Assembly: GCA_041170585.1 (NCBI GenBank)
Contig: JBEDNN010000019.1
Span: 1-35,786, forward strand
Direction: 5' to 3'
Length of the DNA: 35,786 bases
Origin: JBDLSY01 sp041170585
GTDB taxonomy: Bacteria; Pseudomonadota; Gammaproteobacteria; Burkholderiales; Burkholderiaceae_C
The translations under genes and the position numbers were made by a program. How positions within the stretch are numbered: position 1 is the first letter of the stretch; every line of letters starts with the position of its first letter. The notes beneath the pieces are model-generated. The model worked only from the letters and a program-made list of their open reading frames with translations, did no database searches and was not told the origin of the DNA. Shown here in pieces: positions 23,928 to 31,946 of this stretch.

Positions 23928-25394
23928 TTAAGAGACGCGGGCTTGAATATAGGTTTTCATAGCATCTACATTGGCTTCCATCACATCAAATCGCTTTGGC
24001 AATGCCTCCAAGCCTTCAAAACCAAGTGGGCGTGGTGTAGGCATTTGTAAGGCTTGCTCAATAGTTTTTGAAAATTTAATGGGCAAAGCTGTTTCTAAAA
24101 CAAGCATCGGTATATTTTTACGCAAATGTTCACGGGCTACTTTTACGCCGTCGGCGGTATGGGTGTCAATCACTACGCCATAGCGTCCAGCCACGTCTTT
24201 AATCACTGCCATACGCTGCGAATGGTTTGATGTACCACTTAAAAAACCGTATTGTGTGGCTACTTGTGCAAATTCAGGGCGTTGGCTTAAATCAAAACCA
24301 CCGTGTTGTCCGACATCACGCATTAAAGCCCGTGTTTTATCAGCATCGCGTCCTATTAAATCAAAGATAAACCGTTCAAAATTAGACGCTTTACTAATAT
24401 CCATACTGGGGCTGGTGGTTTCTAAAGTTTCAGAACTGTTACGCACGCGGTATTTGCCTGTACGAAAAAATTCGTCTAATACATTATTTTCATTGGTAGC
24501 AGCAATCAGTTTACCCAGCGGTAAGCCCATTTGACGGGCGATATGGGCGGCACAAATATTGCCAAAGTTGCCTGACGGCACACAGACATCAACAGTATCG
24601 CCAATGGTTTTATGTGTAGCAGCAATTGTGCCTAAATAGCCTTTAAAGTAATACACCACTTGTGCCACAATACGCCCCCAATTAATGCTATTGACTGCAC
24701 CAATATGGTATTGACGCTTGAACTCTAAATCTTCACTCACTTGTTTGACTACATCTTGACAATCATCAAACCAGCCTGTCATCGCAATATTAAAAATATT
24801 CTTATCTTGTAAGCTAAACATTTGTGCTTGTTGAAATGCACTCATTTTGCCGTGCGGCGATAACATAAACACATTGATACCTTGCTTATTTCGCATCGCA
24901 TATTCGGCAGCACTGCCTGTATCACCGCTAGTTGCTCCTAAAATATTTAAGGTTCGCCCTGTTTTGTTTAAGGCATATTCAAACATATTGCCTAAAAACT
25001 GCATGGCCATATCTTTAAACGCTAGGGTCGGGCCATTAGACAAACCCAATAAAGCCAACTGTGTACCGCCTTCATTACCCAAAATACGCACAGGCGTAAT
25101 ATCTTTGGTATTTTCGTCAGAGCGGGCGTGTTTGTATACATCGGCAGTATACGTTTTATGGCACAAGTTTTTTAAATCATTAGTGTTGATGTCGGTTGCA
25201 AAACGCGATAGTACTTCAAATGCTAGGTCGGCATAATTGAGTGTTGCAAAACTATTTAACGTATTTAAGTCAATATGTGGATAGGTTTCAGGCAAGTATA
25301 AACCGCCATCTGGGGCTAATCCTTCTAGCAAAATATCAGTAAAAGTAGGGTTACTATTGGGGTGCTTGTACCCACGCGTAGAAATATATTTCAT
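23928..25394 (-). CDS. thrC: Threonine synthase
   Basis: ThrC converts O-phosphohomoserine to threonine using PLP. The 488-residue protein has the family opening MKYISTRG and DGGLYLPETYP, the PLP lysine Lys127 in GPTLAFKDMAMQFLG, and the phosphate-binding loop LGATSGDTGSAA at about 153-164. It belongs to the longer enteric/fungal-type class. It follows hom on the same strand after a 114-bp spacer containing 7-bp repeats, and is followed directly by the restriction-modification gene. Confidence 0.97.
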   Translation of the reverse strand: MKYISTRGYKHPNSNPTFTDILLEGLAPDGGLYLPETYPHIDLNTLNSFATLNYADLAFEVLSRFATDINTNDLKNLCHKTYTADVYKHARSDENTKDITPVRILGNEGGTQLALLGLSNGPTLAFKDMAMQFLGNMFEYALNKTGRTLNILGATSGDTGSAAEYAMRNKQGINVFMLSPHGKMSAFQQAQMFSLQDKNIFNIAMTGWFDDCQDVVKQVSEDLEFKRQYHIGAVNSINWGRIVAQVVYYFKGYLGTIAATHKTIGDTVDVCVPSGNFGNICAAHIARQMGLPLGKLIAATNENNVLDEFFRTGKYRVRNSSETLETTSPSMDISKASNFERFIFDLIGRDADKTRALMRDVGQHGGFDLSQRPEFAQVATQYGFLSGTSNHSQRMAVIKDVAGRYGVVIDTHTADGVKVAREHLRKNIPMLVLETALPIKFSKTIEQALQMPTPRPLGFEGLEALPKRFDVMEANVDAMKTYIQARVS

Positions 25395-25433
25395 AAGAGT
25401 TTAATTAAAAAGGTACGTGTTTTAATACTTAGT

Positions 25434-25461
25434 TATTAATTATTAATTATTAATTATTAAT
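25434..25461. repeat. 7-bp tandem repeat (TATTAAT), four copies
   Basis: Perfect TATTAAT units start at 25434, 25441, 25448 and 25455 in the spacer between hom and thrC. Further TTTTAG/TTAG repeats follow to about 25490. Confidence 0.8.
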
Positions 25462-25508
25462 TAGTTTTAGTTGTTAGTTTTAGTTTTAAAATCAATAATT
25501 AAATTTAA

Positions 25509-26858
25509 TTAAGTCAATGACTCTTTACGCAACATCACGATTTCACCCCGCATAAACGAAAAATCTCTGATACTTGACAGTGCCTTTAACATATCGCCTT
25601 CACGGGCTTCATGAGTTAAGACAATAATATCCGTGTGTTCTTCGTGGTTAATATTTAAATTAGGTTGGCTTTCGCGTTGTAATAACGCATCAATTGAAAT
25701 ATGAGTATTGGCTAAGGTAGTCGCAATTTTTGCCAGTACACCTGGTGCATCTAATACTGGAATACGTAAATAATAGCTGGTTACAATAGCATTCATAGCT
25801 ACAATCGGCAGCGTATCTAAGGCGTGGTCTTGAAACGCTAAAGCAGGTACACGCGAATGTGCGGGGGAGTTCATAGCTCGCACCACATCAATAATATCGG
25901 CAATAACTGCACTGGCAGTGGGTTCACTGCCTGCACCTTTACCGTAATACAGTGTTGCACCGACTGCATCACCTTTGACTAATACGGCATTCATTGCCCC
26001 TTCAACATTGGCAATTAAACACTGGGCAGGAATTAATGTCGGGTGAACGCGTAATTCTATACCTGCCGTAGTTCTTTTACTGATACCTAATAATTTAATA
26101 CGATAACCCAGTTGTTCAGCATAAATAATATCTTGGGCAGTCAGTTGCGTAATGCCTTCAATGGCATTATTGGCTTGCATCGCTAAAAATTGTGGTTGTG
26201 TACCAAAAGCAATGGCACTTAATAAACTGGCTTTGTGTGCAGCATCAATGCCTTCAATATCAAAAGTAGGGTCAGCTTCAGCATAACCCAATGCTTGGGC
26301 TTGTTTCAGTACATCGGTAAAACTAAGCCCTTTATCACGCATTTCACTTAAAATAAAATTAGTTGTACCATTAATGATACCAGCAACCCATTCAATATGA
26401 TTCGCACTCAAACCTTCTCGCAGTGCTTTAATAATGGGTATACCGCCTGCAACCGCTGCCTCATAAGCGATCATAACGCCTAAACCATTATTGGCTGCTT
26501 TGGCGGCTGCAAAGATTTCTTCACCGTGAATAGCCAATAAAGCTTTATTCGCGGTTATGACGTGTTTGCCTGCACGAATCGCCGCTAGTACTAGCTCTTT
26601 TGCAACGGTACACCCACCGATTAGTTCAATCACAATATCAATATCAGGATTATCAATAATTGCTTGTGGATTATCGGTAACTATTGTGTGTGTATCGACT
26701 ACTTCGTGTGCTTTAGCGGTATCACGCCGACTGACCATACCGATAATAATATCACAGCCTGCACGGCGTACAATTTCAGTTTGATTGCGTTTTAAGACCT
26801 TGTATACCCCAGTTCCGACAGTGCCTAAACCGATAATTCCAATTTGAATGTTTTTCAT
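25509..26858 (-). CDS. hom: Homoserine dehydrogenase (monofunctional, with ACT domain)
   Basis: Hom reduces aspartate semialdehyde to homoserine, the branch to threonine and methionine. The 449-residue protein has an N-terminal NAD(P)-binding fold (IGIIGLGTVGTGVYKVL), the catalytic region with GIINGTTNFILSEM and ALGYAEADPTFDIEGIDAAHKASLL, and a C-terminal ACT domain at about 360-440 (VLDAPGVLAKIATTLANTHI) that likely gives threonine feedback control. It is not fused to aspartokinase. The order alaA-hom-thrC on one strand suggests an operon. Confidence 0.97.
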   Translation of the reverse strand: MKNIQIGIIGLGTVGTGVYKVLKRNQTEIVRRAGCDIIIGMVSRRDTAKAHEVVDTHTIVTDNPQAIIDNPDIDIVIELIGGCTVAKELVLAAIRAGKHVITANKALLAIHGEEIFAAAKAANNGLGVMIAYEAAVAGGIPIIKALREGLSANHIEWVAGIINGTTNFILSEMRDKGLSFTDVLKQAQALGYAEADPTFDIEGIDAAHKASLLSAIAFGTQPQFLAMQANNAIEGITQLTAQDIIYAEQLGYRIKLLGISKRTTAGIELRVHPTLIPAQCLIANVEGAMNAVLVKGDAVGATLYYGKGAGSEPTASAVIADIIDVVRAMNSPAHSRVPALAFQDHALDTLPIVAMNAIVTSYYLRIPVLDAPGVLAKIATTLANTHISIDALLQRESQPNLNINHEEHTDIIVLTHEAREGDMLKALSSIRDFSFMRGEIVMLRKESLT

Positions 26859-26864
26859 AGAATG

Positions 26865-26952
26865 TAAAGTTAATATAAAGTGTAAATTAATATAAAGTGT
26901 AAATTAATATAAAGTGTAAATTTAAAGTGTAAATTTAAAGTGTAAATTAATA
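26865..26952. repeat. Mixed 17-bp and 13-bp tandem repeats upstream of hom
   Basis: AAAGTGTAAATTAATAT (17 bp) repeats two to three times, then switches to AAAGTGTAAATTT (13 bp) twice and back to the longer form. The shared core is AAAGTGTAAATT. The array fills most of the spacer between alaA and hom. Confidence 0.85.
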
Positions 26953-26978
26953 CTTTAGGAGTTTTAAATGTAATTACT

Positions 26979-28235
26979 TTAAAATAAAGCCCCGTGTTGT
27001 TTTCTATAATTTTCTAAAAATTGTGCTAAACGGGCAATGGCTATGCGTAAATCATCGTCATGCGGTAAAAAAACAATCCGAAAATGGTCGGGCTTAATCC
27101 AGTTAAAACCAGTGCCTTGAACCAGCATAACCCGTGTTTCTCGTAATACTTTCATAAAAAAATCACGGTCATCAACAATCGGATAAATCGCAGGGTCTAA
27201 ACGTGGAAACATATACAAGGCTGCCTTAGGCTTGACGCAGCTCACACCGGGAATAGCGGTAATCAGTTCATACGCTAAATCACGCTGACGGCGTAAACGG
27301 CCGCCTTCACCGACTAAATCTTTAATAGATTGATAACCGCCTAACGCAGTTTGAATAGCCCATTGCCCTGGAACGTTGCTGCCCAGCTTAATATTGGCAA
27401 GCATATTTAAACCTTCAATAAAATCACTGGCATTGGCTTTATTGCCTGACACCACTAGCCAACCAGCACGGTATCCGCACGACCGATACGCTTTTGATAA
27501 AGAATTAAAAGTCAGCGTTAAAACATCAGTAGACAAACTGGCTATAGCGGTGTGTTGTTCATCGTCATATAACACTTTGTCATAGACTTCGTCTGCAAAA
27601 ATCACTAGTTGGTGTTCTCGGGCAATGCTAACTAATGCCTCTAGCATAGGCAGGTCATACAATGCACCCGTTGGATTATTGGGATTAATAATCACGATAC
27701 CGCGTGTATTGGGCGTTATTTTTGCACGAATATCGGCTAAATCAGGCATCCAGCCATTGGCTTCATCGCATAAATAATGAACGGGTTTACCGCCTGATAA
27801 GCTGGCTGCTGCTGTCCACAATGGGTAATCGGGAGCAGGGACAAGTAGTTCATCGCCGTTGTCAATTAAAGCGTTGGTTGCCATCATAATTAAATCACTA
27901 GCACCATTGCCTAAATAAATATCGTCTAAACTAACCCCTAGTACACCTTGTTGCTGGGAATAGTGCATCACGGCTTTACGGGCTGCAAAAATACCTTTGC
28001 TTTCAGAGTAGCCCGCAGAAATAGCTAAATTCCTAATCATATCCTGTTGGATTTCTTCAGGGGCTTCGAATCCGAAAGGGGCTAAATTACCAATATTTAA
28101 TTTGATTATTTTTTGTCCTTCGTCTTCCATTTGTTTGGCAGCATCGACAATTGGGCCACGGACATCGTATAAAACATGGGCTAATTTGGCAGATTTTTTA
28201 ATAGGTTTTAACAAAGCAGTTAGATTTGAGTTCAT
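26979..28235 (-). CDS. alaA: Alanine-forming aminotransferase AlaA
   Basis: A fold-type I PLP aminotransferase that makes alanine from pyruvate and glutamate. The 418-residue protein matches AlaA: VLYDVRGPIVDAAKQMEDEG, then KLNIGNLAPFGFEAPEEI, GNGASDLIMMATNALID, INPNNPTGALY and the PLP lysine Lys248 in NSLSKAYRSCGYRAGW. It heads a minus-strand run with hom and thrC. This grouping, together with the divergent Mth938-like gene, is a conserved neighbourhood in several gammaproteobacteria as far as I recall. Confidence 0.95.
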   Translation of the reverse strand: MNSNLTALLKPIKKSAKLAHVLYDVRGPIVDAAKQMEDEGQKIIKLNIGNLAPFGFEAPEEIQQDMIRNLAISAGYSESKGIFAARKAVMHYSQQQGVLGVSLDDIYLGNGASDLIMMATNALIDNGDELLVPAPDYPLWTAAASLSGGKPVHYLCDEANGWMPDLADIRAKITPNTRGIVIINPNNPTGALYDLPMLEALVSIAREHQLVIFADEVYDKVLYDDEQHTAIASLSTDVLTLTFNSLSKAYRSCGYRAGWLVVSGNKANASDFIEGLNMLANIKLGSNVPGQWAIQTALGGYQSIKDLVGEGGRLRRQRDLAYELITAIPGVSCVKPKAALYMFPRLDPAIYPIVDDRDFFMKVLRETRVMLVQGTGFNWIKPDHFRIVFLPHDDDLRIAIARLAQFLENYRKQHGALF

Positions 28236-28244
28236 AAATTATTT

Positions 28245-28322
28245 AAGTTGTATTTAAATTATATTTAAGTGATATTAAATAATATTAAGCGACAATTAAG
28301 CGACAATTAAGTAGTATTGGTA
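28245..28322. repeat. Imperfect 11-bp repeats in the alaA/Mth938 divergent spacer
   Basis: Degenerate units of ATATTTAAGTG type give way to two clean copies of GACAATTAAGC around 28290-28311 and then GTAGTATTG repeats. The region also has to hold both divergent promoters. Confidence 0.55.
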
Positions 28323-28415
28323 GTATATTTTACTGTTTTTGAGGTGTTTTTTTAAGGTGTAAATATATTCTTGCAGTAAACTTTCTATTTATGCCTTATT
28401 TTTGATATTTTTATT

Positions 28416-28784
28416 ATGAAACTACACGCACACCCTGCTATTGACCGCACTATTAATCATATAACACCAAACAGCTTAAGTGTAGCAGGGCTTGCTTATA
28501 ATAGCAGTATACAAATTAGTAAAAATAAGGGTGTCATTCTATGGTGTATTCAGTCTATAGAACAGATAACTGAAATAGATATTAACGACTGGATTGTACA
28601 AAAGCCAGAGTTAATTATTTTAGGCAGCGGCAATACACACCGTTTTTTATCCGCACAATGGTGCGTAAAATTATTCCAATTTGGAATTGGAATTGAGTGT
28701 ATGAATACGGCAGCCGCTGCTAGAACTTATAATGTATTATTAGATGAAGGCCGCAATGTATTAGGGGCTTTTATATTAGACTAG
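28416..28784 (+). CDS. Mth938-like domain (DUF498) protein
   Basis: A 122-residue protein of the MTH938/DUF498 family, whose human relative NDUFAF3 helps assemble respiratory complex I; the bacterial role is not settled. Typical segments are seen: PELIILGSGNTHRF, then GIGIECMNTAAAARTYNVLLDEGRNVLGAFIL. Length is normal. It is divergent from alaA with a repeat-rich spacer. ATG 28416 fits the family start; no strong ribosome site. Confidence 0.88.
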   Translation: MKLHAHPAIDRTINHITPNSLSVAGLAYNSSIQISKNKGVILWCIQSIEQITEIDINDWIVQKPELIILGSGNTHRFLSAQWCVKLFQFGIGIECMNTAAAARTYNVLLDEGRNVLGAFILD

Positions 28785-28819
28785 TCAATTATATTTATAA
28801 TAATACTTATATTAATAAA

Positions 28820-28842
28820 GTATATGTATATGTATATGTATA
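28820..28842. repeat. 6-bp tandem repeat (GTATAT)
   Basis: Three to four GTATAT units, followed by AATAAAT-type repeats, lie in the 137-bp spacer before aroQ. Confidence 0.6.
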
Positions 28843-28921
28843 TTAATAAATAATAAATAATTATATATTGTAAATATATATTACAAAAATAATAACAACA
28901 ATAATAATATTAATAAAAAAT

Positions 28922-29398
28922 ATGAATAATACAAATAATAATATAATTAATAATACAAATAATAATATAATTTATATATTAAATGGACCTAATTTAAATA
29001 TGTTGGGTAAAAGAGAGCCGCATATTTATGGTACAGATACTTTAGAAGATATTAAAAAAATATGTGAAGATACTGCACAACAGTATAATTTAGAAGTTGT
29101 GTTTTATCAAAGCAACCGTGAGTATGAACTCATTGATTGGATTCATCAAGCACGTGAAACAGCACGGGGTATAGTCATTAATCCCGCTGCTTTTACACAC
29201 ACATCTATTGCAATATTAGATGCATTAATTTTATGTGAGTTTCCAATTATTGAAGTACATATATCCAATGTCTATAAACGAGAGGCTTTTCGTCATCATT
29301 CCTATGTTAGTAGTGTTGCATCAGGTGTTATTGCTGGACTAGGGACGCAAGGGTATGGTTTAGCCATTCAACGATTAGCTCATTTATTGAGTATATAA
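28922..29398 (+). CDS. aroQ: 3-dehydroquinate dehydratase, type II
   Basis: AroQ performs the third step of the shikimate pathway. The 158-residue protein has LNGPNLNMLGKREPHIYG with Arg31 and catalytic Tyr36, QSNRE, INPAAFTHTS with Asn88, and EVHISN with His113. The conserved fold starts at about residue 17 (IYILNGPN). The first 17 residues are a duplicated NNTNNNII encoded by two identical 24-bp units, an extension not usual in AroQ. No alternative ATG lies between the repeat and the conserved part, so the extension is probably made. The common partners accB and accC are absent; ETF-QO follows 27 bp later. Confidence 0.96.
   Translation: MNNTNNNIINNTNNNIIYILNGPNLNMLGKREPHIYGTDTLEDIKKICEDTAQQYNLEVVFYQSNREYELIDWIHQARETARGIVINPAAFTHTSIAILDALILCEFPIIEVHISNVYKREAFRHHSYVSSVASGVIAGLGTQGYGLAIQRLAHLLSI
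28925..28972. repeat. 24-bp perfect tandem duplication inside the aroQ reading frame
   Basis: Units 28925-28948 and 28949-28972 are identical and begin immediately after the start codon. Because 24 is a multiple of three, the frame is preserved, giving the peptide NNTNNNII twice. Confidence 0.9.
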
Positions 29399-29425
29399 AT
29401 ACAAATATAAATATAAAGGTCGATT

Positions 29426-31090
29426 ATGAATCAATTACAACGTGAGAGTATGGAGTATGATGTAGTCATTGTAGGTGGCGGTCCTGCTGGCTTATCAGCA
29501 GCGATTCATTTAAAACAGCTATCTACTCAATCAGGCAAAGATATTAGTGTGTGTGTATTAGAAAAAGGCAGTGAAGCAGGTGCACATATATTGAGTGGTG
29601 CAGTGATGGATACTCGGGCTTTGACTGAATTAATACCTGACTGGAAGGTGATGGGTGCACCTTTAAATCAAAGCGTAGTCCGTGACGAAGTATTGGTATT
29701 AACTGCACAAGACAGTTATAAAGTGCCTGATTTTTTAGTGCCAGATAATTTTCATAATACACAGTGTTATGTAATTAGTTTAGGTGCAGTAACCCAATGG
29801 TTAGCTCGCCATGCCGAAAGTTTAGGGGTGGATTTGTTTGCTGGATTTTCTGCGGCTGAAATTTTATATACAGATACTGGAGCAGTTAAAGGTGTGGCTA
29901 CAGGCAATATGGGTGTAAGCCGCACAGGCGAACCGACTGCACAGTTTGCTTTAGGTATGGAGTTGTATGCTAAGTATACTTTGTTTGCTGAAGGTTCACG
30001 GGGGCATTTAGGCAAACAATTAATCCAGCGGTTTAATTTAGATACAGGCAAAGACCCACAAAGCTATGCTTTAGGTATTAAAGAAGTGTGGGAAGTGCCA
30101 GCCACTCAAGCACAGCCGGGTTTAGTTGTTCATACTGCTGGTTGGCCAATGAATCAAGAGACTTATGGTGGTGGATTTTTATACCATTTGGAAGACAATA
30201 AAGTAGCTTTAGGTTATGTTGTAGGCTTAAATTACACCAATCCTTGGTTAGCACCTTTTGAAGAAATGCAACGTTGGAAAACACACCCGAGTATTCGTCG
30301 TCATCTTGAAGGTGGTAAGCGGCTTAGTTATGGGGCAAGAAGTATTACTACAGGGGGTTTATTAAGTTTACCGAAATCTGTTTTTTTGGGTGGGGCTTTA
30401 ATAGGGTGTGATGCAGGGTATTTGAATGCTGCCCGTATTAAAGGTAGCCATGCTGCCCTTAAAACAGGTATGTTAGCGGCACAAGCTGCTTTTGATGCCA
30501 TTGTTTTAGGCCGTAGTCATGATGAATTAATCGCTTATCCCGAGGCCTTTCAAAGTAGTTGGTTACACACTGAATTACAACAATCCCGTAATTGGAAGCA
30601 GTGGTTTAATTATGGTTCAGTAGCGGGCGCTTTAATGACAGGTATTGAATTTTGGTTATTGCCGCGTTTAGGGATTCAATCACCGCCTTGGACTAAACAC
30701 CGTGATAAGGCCGACCATTTATATACTAAACCAGCAGCCCATTGTGCTAAAATTAATTACCCTAAACCTGATGGTGTGATTAGTTTTGATAAGTTATCTA
30801 GTGTTTTTATTAGTAATACTAATCATGACGAAAATCAGCCGATACATTTGATATTAAAAGACCAAAGTATACCATTGACGGTTAATTTACCTGTGTATTC
30901 AGGTTTAGAGCAGCATTATTGTCCTGCGGGTGTATATGAGTATATTAAAAATAGTGAGGGGCTAGACTACTTACAAATTAATGCTCAAAATTGTTTGCAT
31001 TGTAAGACTTGTGATATTAAAGACCCGACACAAAATATTATTTGGGTAACACCGCAAGGCGGTGAAGGCCCTAGTTATTCTAGTATGTAG
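29426..31090 (+). CDS. Electron transfer flavoprotein-ubiquinone oxidoreductase
   Basis: ETF-QO passes electrons from reduced ETF to ubiquinone at the inner membrane. The 554-residue protein has an N-terminal FAD-binding motif VVIVGGGPAGLSAAIHL, the segment EKGSEAGAHILSGAV, the GG doublets of the UQ-binding region, and a C-terminal 4Fe-4S site with Cys499, Cys523, Cys526 and Cys529, the same spacing as the human enzyme. AAAGG before ATG 29426 supports the start. EtfB, one of its electron donor subunits, is encoded about 18 kb away in the same window; EtfA is not seen. Confidence 0.96.
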   Translation: MNQLQRESMEYDVVIVGGGPAGLSAAIHLKQLSTQSGKDISVCVLEKGSEAGAHILSGAVMDTRALTELIPDWKVMGAPLNQSVVRDEVLVLTAQDSYKVPDFLVPDNFHNTQCYVISLGAVTQWLARHAESLGVDLFAGFSAAEILYTDTGAVKGVATGNMGVSRTGEPTAQFALGMELYAKYTLFAEGSRGHLGKQLIQRFNLDTGKDPQSYALGIKEVWEVPATQAQPGLVVHTAGWPMNQETYGGGFLYHLEDNKVALGYVVGLNYTNPWLAPFEEMQRWKTHPSIRRHLEGGKRLSYGARSITTGGLLSLPKSVFLGGALIGCDAGYLNAARIKGSHAALKTGMLAAQAAFDAIVLGRSHDELIAYPEAFQSSWLHTELQQSRNWKQWFNYGSVAGALMTGIEFWLLPRLGIQSPPWTKHRDKADHLYTKPAAHCAKINYPKPDGVISFDKLSSVFISNTNHDENQPIHLILKDQSIPLTVNLPVYSGLEQHYCPAGVYEYIKNSEGLDYLQINAQNCLHCKTCDIKDPTQNIIWVTPQGGEGPSYSSM

Positions 31091-31157
31091 TATATATTAA
31101 TTATATTTTTAATAATATATAGTATTAAATATAACACATATTAAAACTAATAAAACT

Positions 31158-31193
31158 ATTATCAATGAAATTATTATCAATGAAATTATTATC
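31158..31193. repeat. 15-bp tandem repeat duplicating the lipocalin start codon
   Basis: ATTATCAATGAAATT occurs at 31158-31172 and 31173-31187, with a partial third copy. Each unit carries an ATG, at 31165 and 31180, so the repeat offers two in-frame starts giving MKLLSMKLLS or MKLLS. Confidence 0.85.
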
Positions 31194-31758
31194 TGAATTC
31201 AAATATATCTCTAAAAACTTAAAGTATTTAGTTGTATTCAGTTGTATCAGTTTAAGTGCTTGTTCATCACCACCAATAATACCACTGCAAACAGTGCCGC
31301 AAGTTGATTTAAACCGTTATTTAGGTAATTGGTATGAGGTATCAATGATACCTAATCAGTTTCAAAAAATGTGTGTGGCAGATACACAGGCAAATTATAT
31401 AACTACTGATACATGGACAGGCGATAGTATAAAAGTTATTAACCGTTGCCGTAAGCAAGATGGGACGATAGAAATAGCTAATGGTGTCGCTAAAGTAATA
31501 CAAGGTAGTCAAAACACTAAACTTAAAGTTTCTTTTTTCCGTCCATTTTATGGTAACTATTGGATATTGGCTTTGGGTGAAAAAAGTGCGAATTATGATT
31601 GGGTATTGGTTGGTGAGCCTAAGAGACAATACGGCTGGATTTTGTCTCGTACACCCGTATTAGACCCAGTTAGTTTAGAGACTGCTTTGAAAAAAGCAGA
31701 GTCTTTAGGTTACTCTCGTTCACAATTCGTATTGTCTAAGCAGACTAATCCTTTATAA
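31165..31758 (+). CDS. Outer-membrane lipocalin lipoprotein (Blc-like)
   Basis: Bacterial lipocalins of the Blc type are outer-membrane lipoproteins that bind lipids or lysophospholipids. The 197-residue product has a lipoprotein signal with lipobox LSAC (Cys33), and no Asp after the Cys, consistent with outer-membrane sorting. The lipocalin barrel follows with YLGNWYEVSMIPNQFQ (Gly54, Trp56), VINRCR, then FFRPFYGNYWILALG and the later DWVLVGEP and GWILSRTP. The start is ambiguous because a 15-bp repeat doubles it (ATG 31165 or 31180); the shorter form still has a full signal peptide. Confidence 0.92.
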   Translation: MKLLSMKLLSEFKYISKNLKYLVVFSCISLSACSSPPIIPLQTVPQVDLNRYLGNWYEVSMIPNQFQKMCVADTQANYITTDTWTGDSIKVINRCRKQDGTIEIANGVAKVIQGSQNTKLKVSFFRPFYGNYWILALGEKSANYDWVLVGEPKRQYGWILSRTPVLDPVSLETALKKAESLGYSRSQFVLSKQTNPL

Positions 31759-31775
31759 TTAAAAAGGCTAATATT

Positions 31776-31820
31776 ATAAATATCGCAGTTATAAATATCA
31801 CAGTTATTAATATAGTAAAT
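31776..31820. repeat. 15-bp tandem repeat, three degenerating copies
   Basis: ATAAATATCGCAGTT (31776-31790), ATAAATATCACAGTT (31791-31805) and a third weaker copy follow the lipocalin stop codon. Confidence 0.7.
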
Positions 31821-31843
31821 AATACTGTATTAATATTATATTA

Positions 31844-31891
31844 TATATAATGTAGTATATAATGTAGTATATAATGTAGTATATAATGTAT
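31844..31891. repeat. 12-bp tandem array upstream of ruvB, four copies
   Basis: TATATAATGTAG units start at 31844, 31856, 31868 and 31880; only the last base of the fourth differs. TATAAT, a perfect -10 hexamer, occurs in every unit, so the array is a row of potential promoter -10 elements 60-100 bp before ruvB. Confidence 0.85.
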
Positions 31892-31946
31892 TTTATTTAT
31901 AATACTGATGATAGATGTTTAATTATACATAATATAAAAATATTCA

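Noticed and set aside
28236..28415. Threonine attenuator or leader peptide upstream of the alaA-hom-thrC run
   Set aside because: No Thr/Ile-rich short ORF followed by a terminator hairpin could be found; only degenerate repeats.
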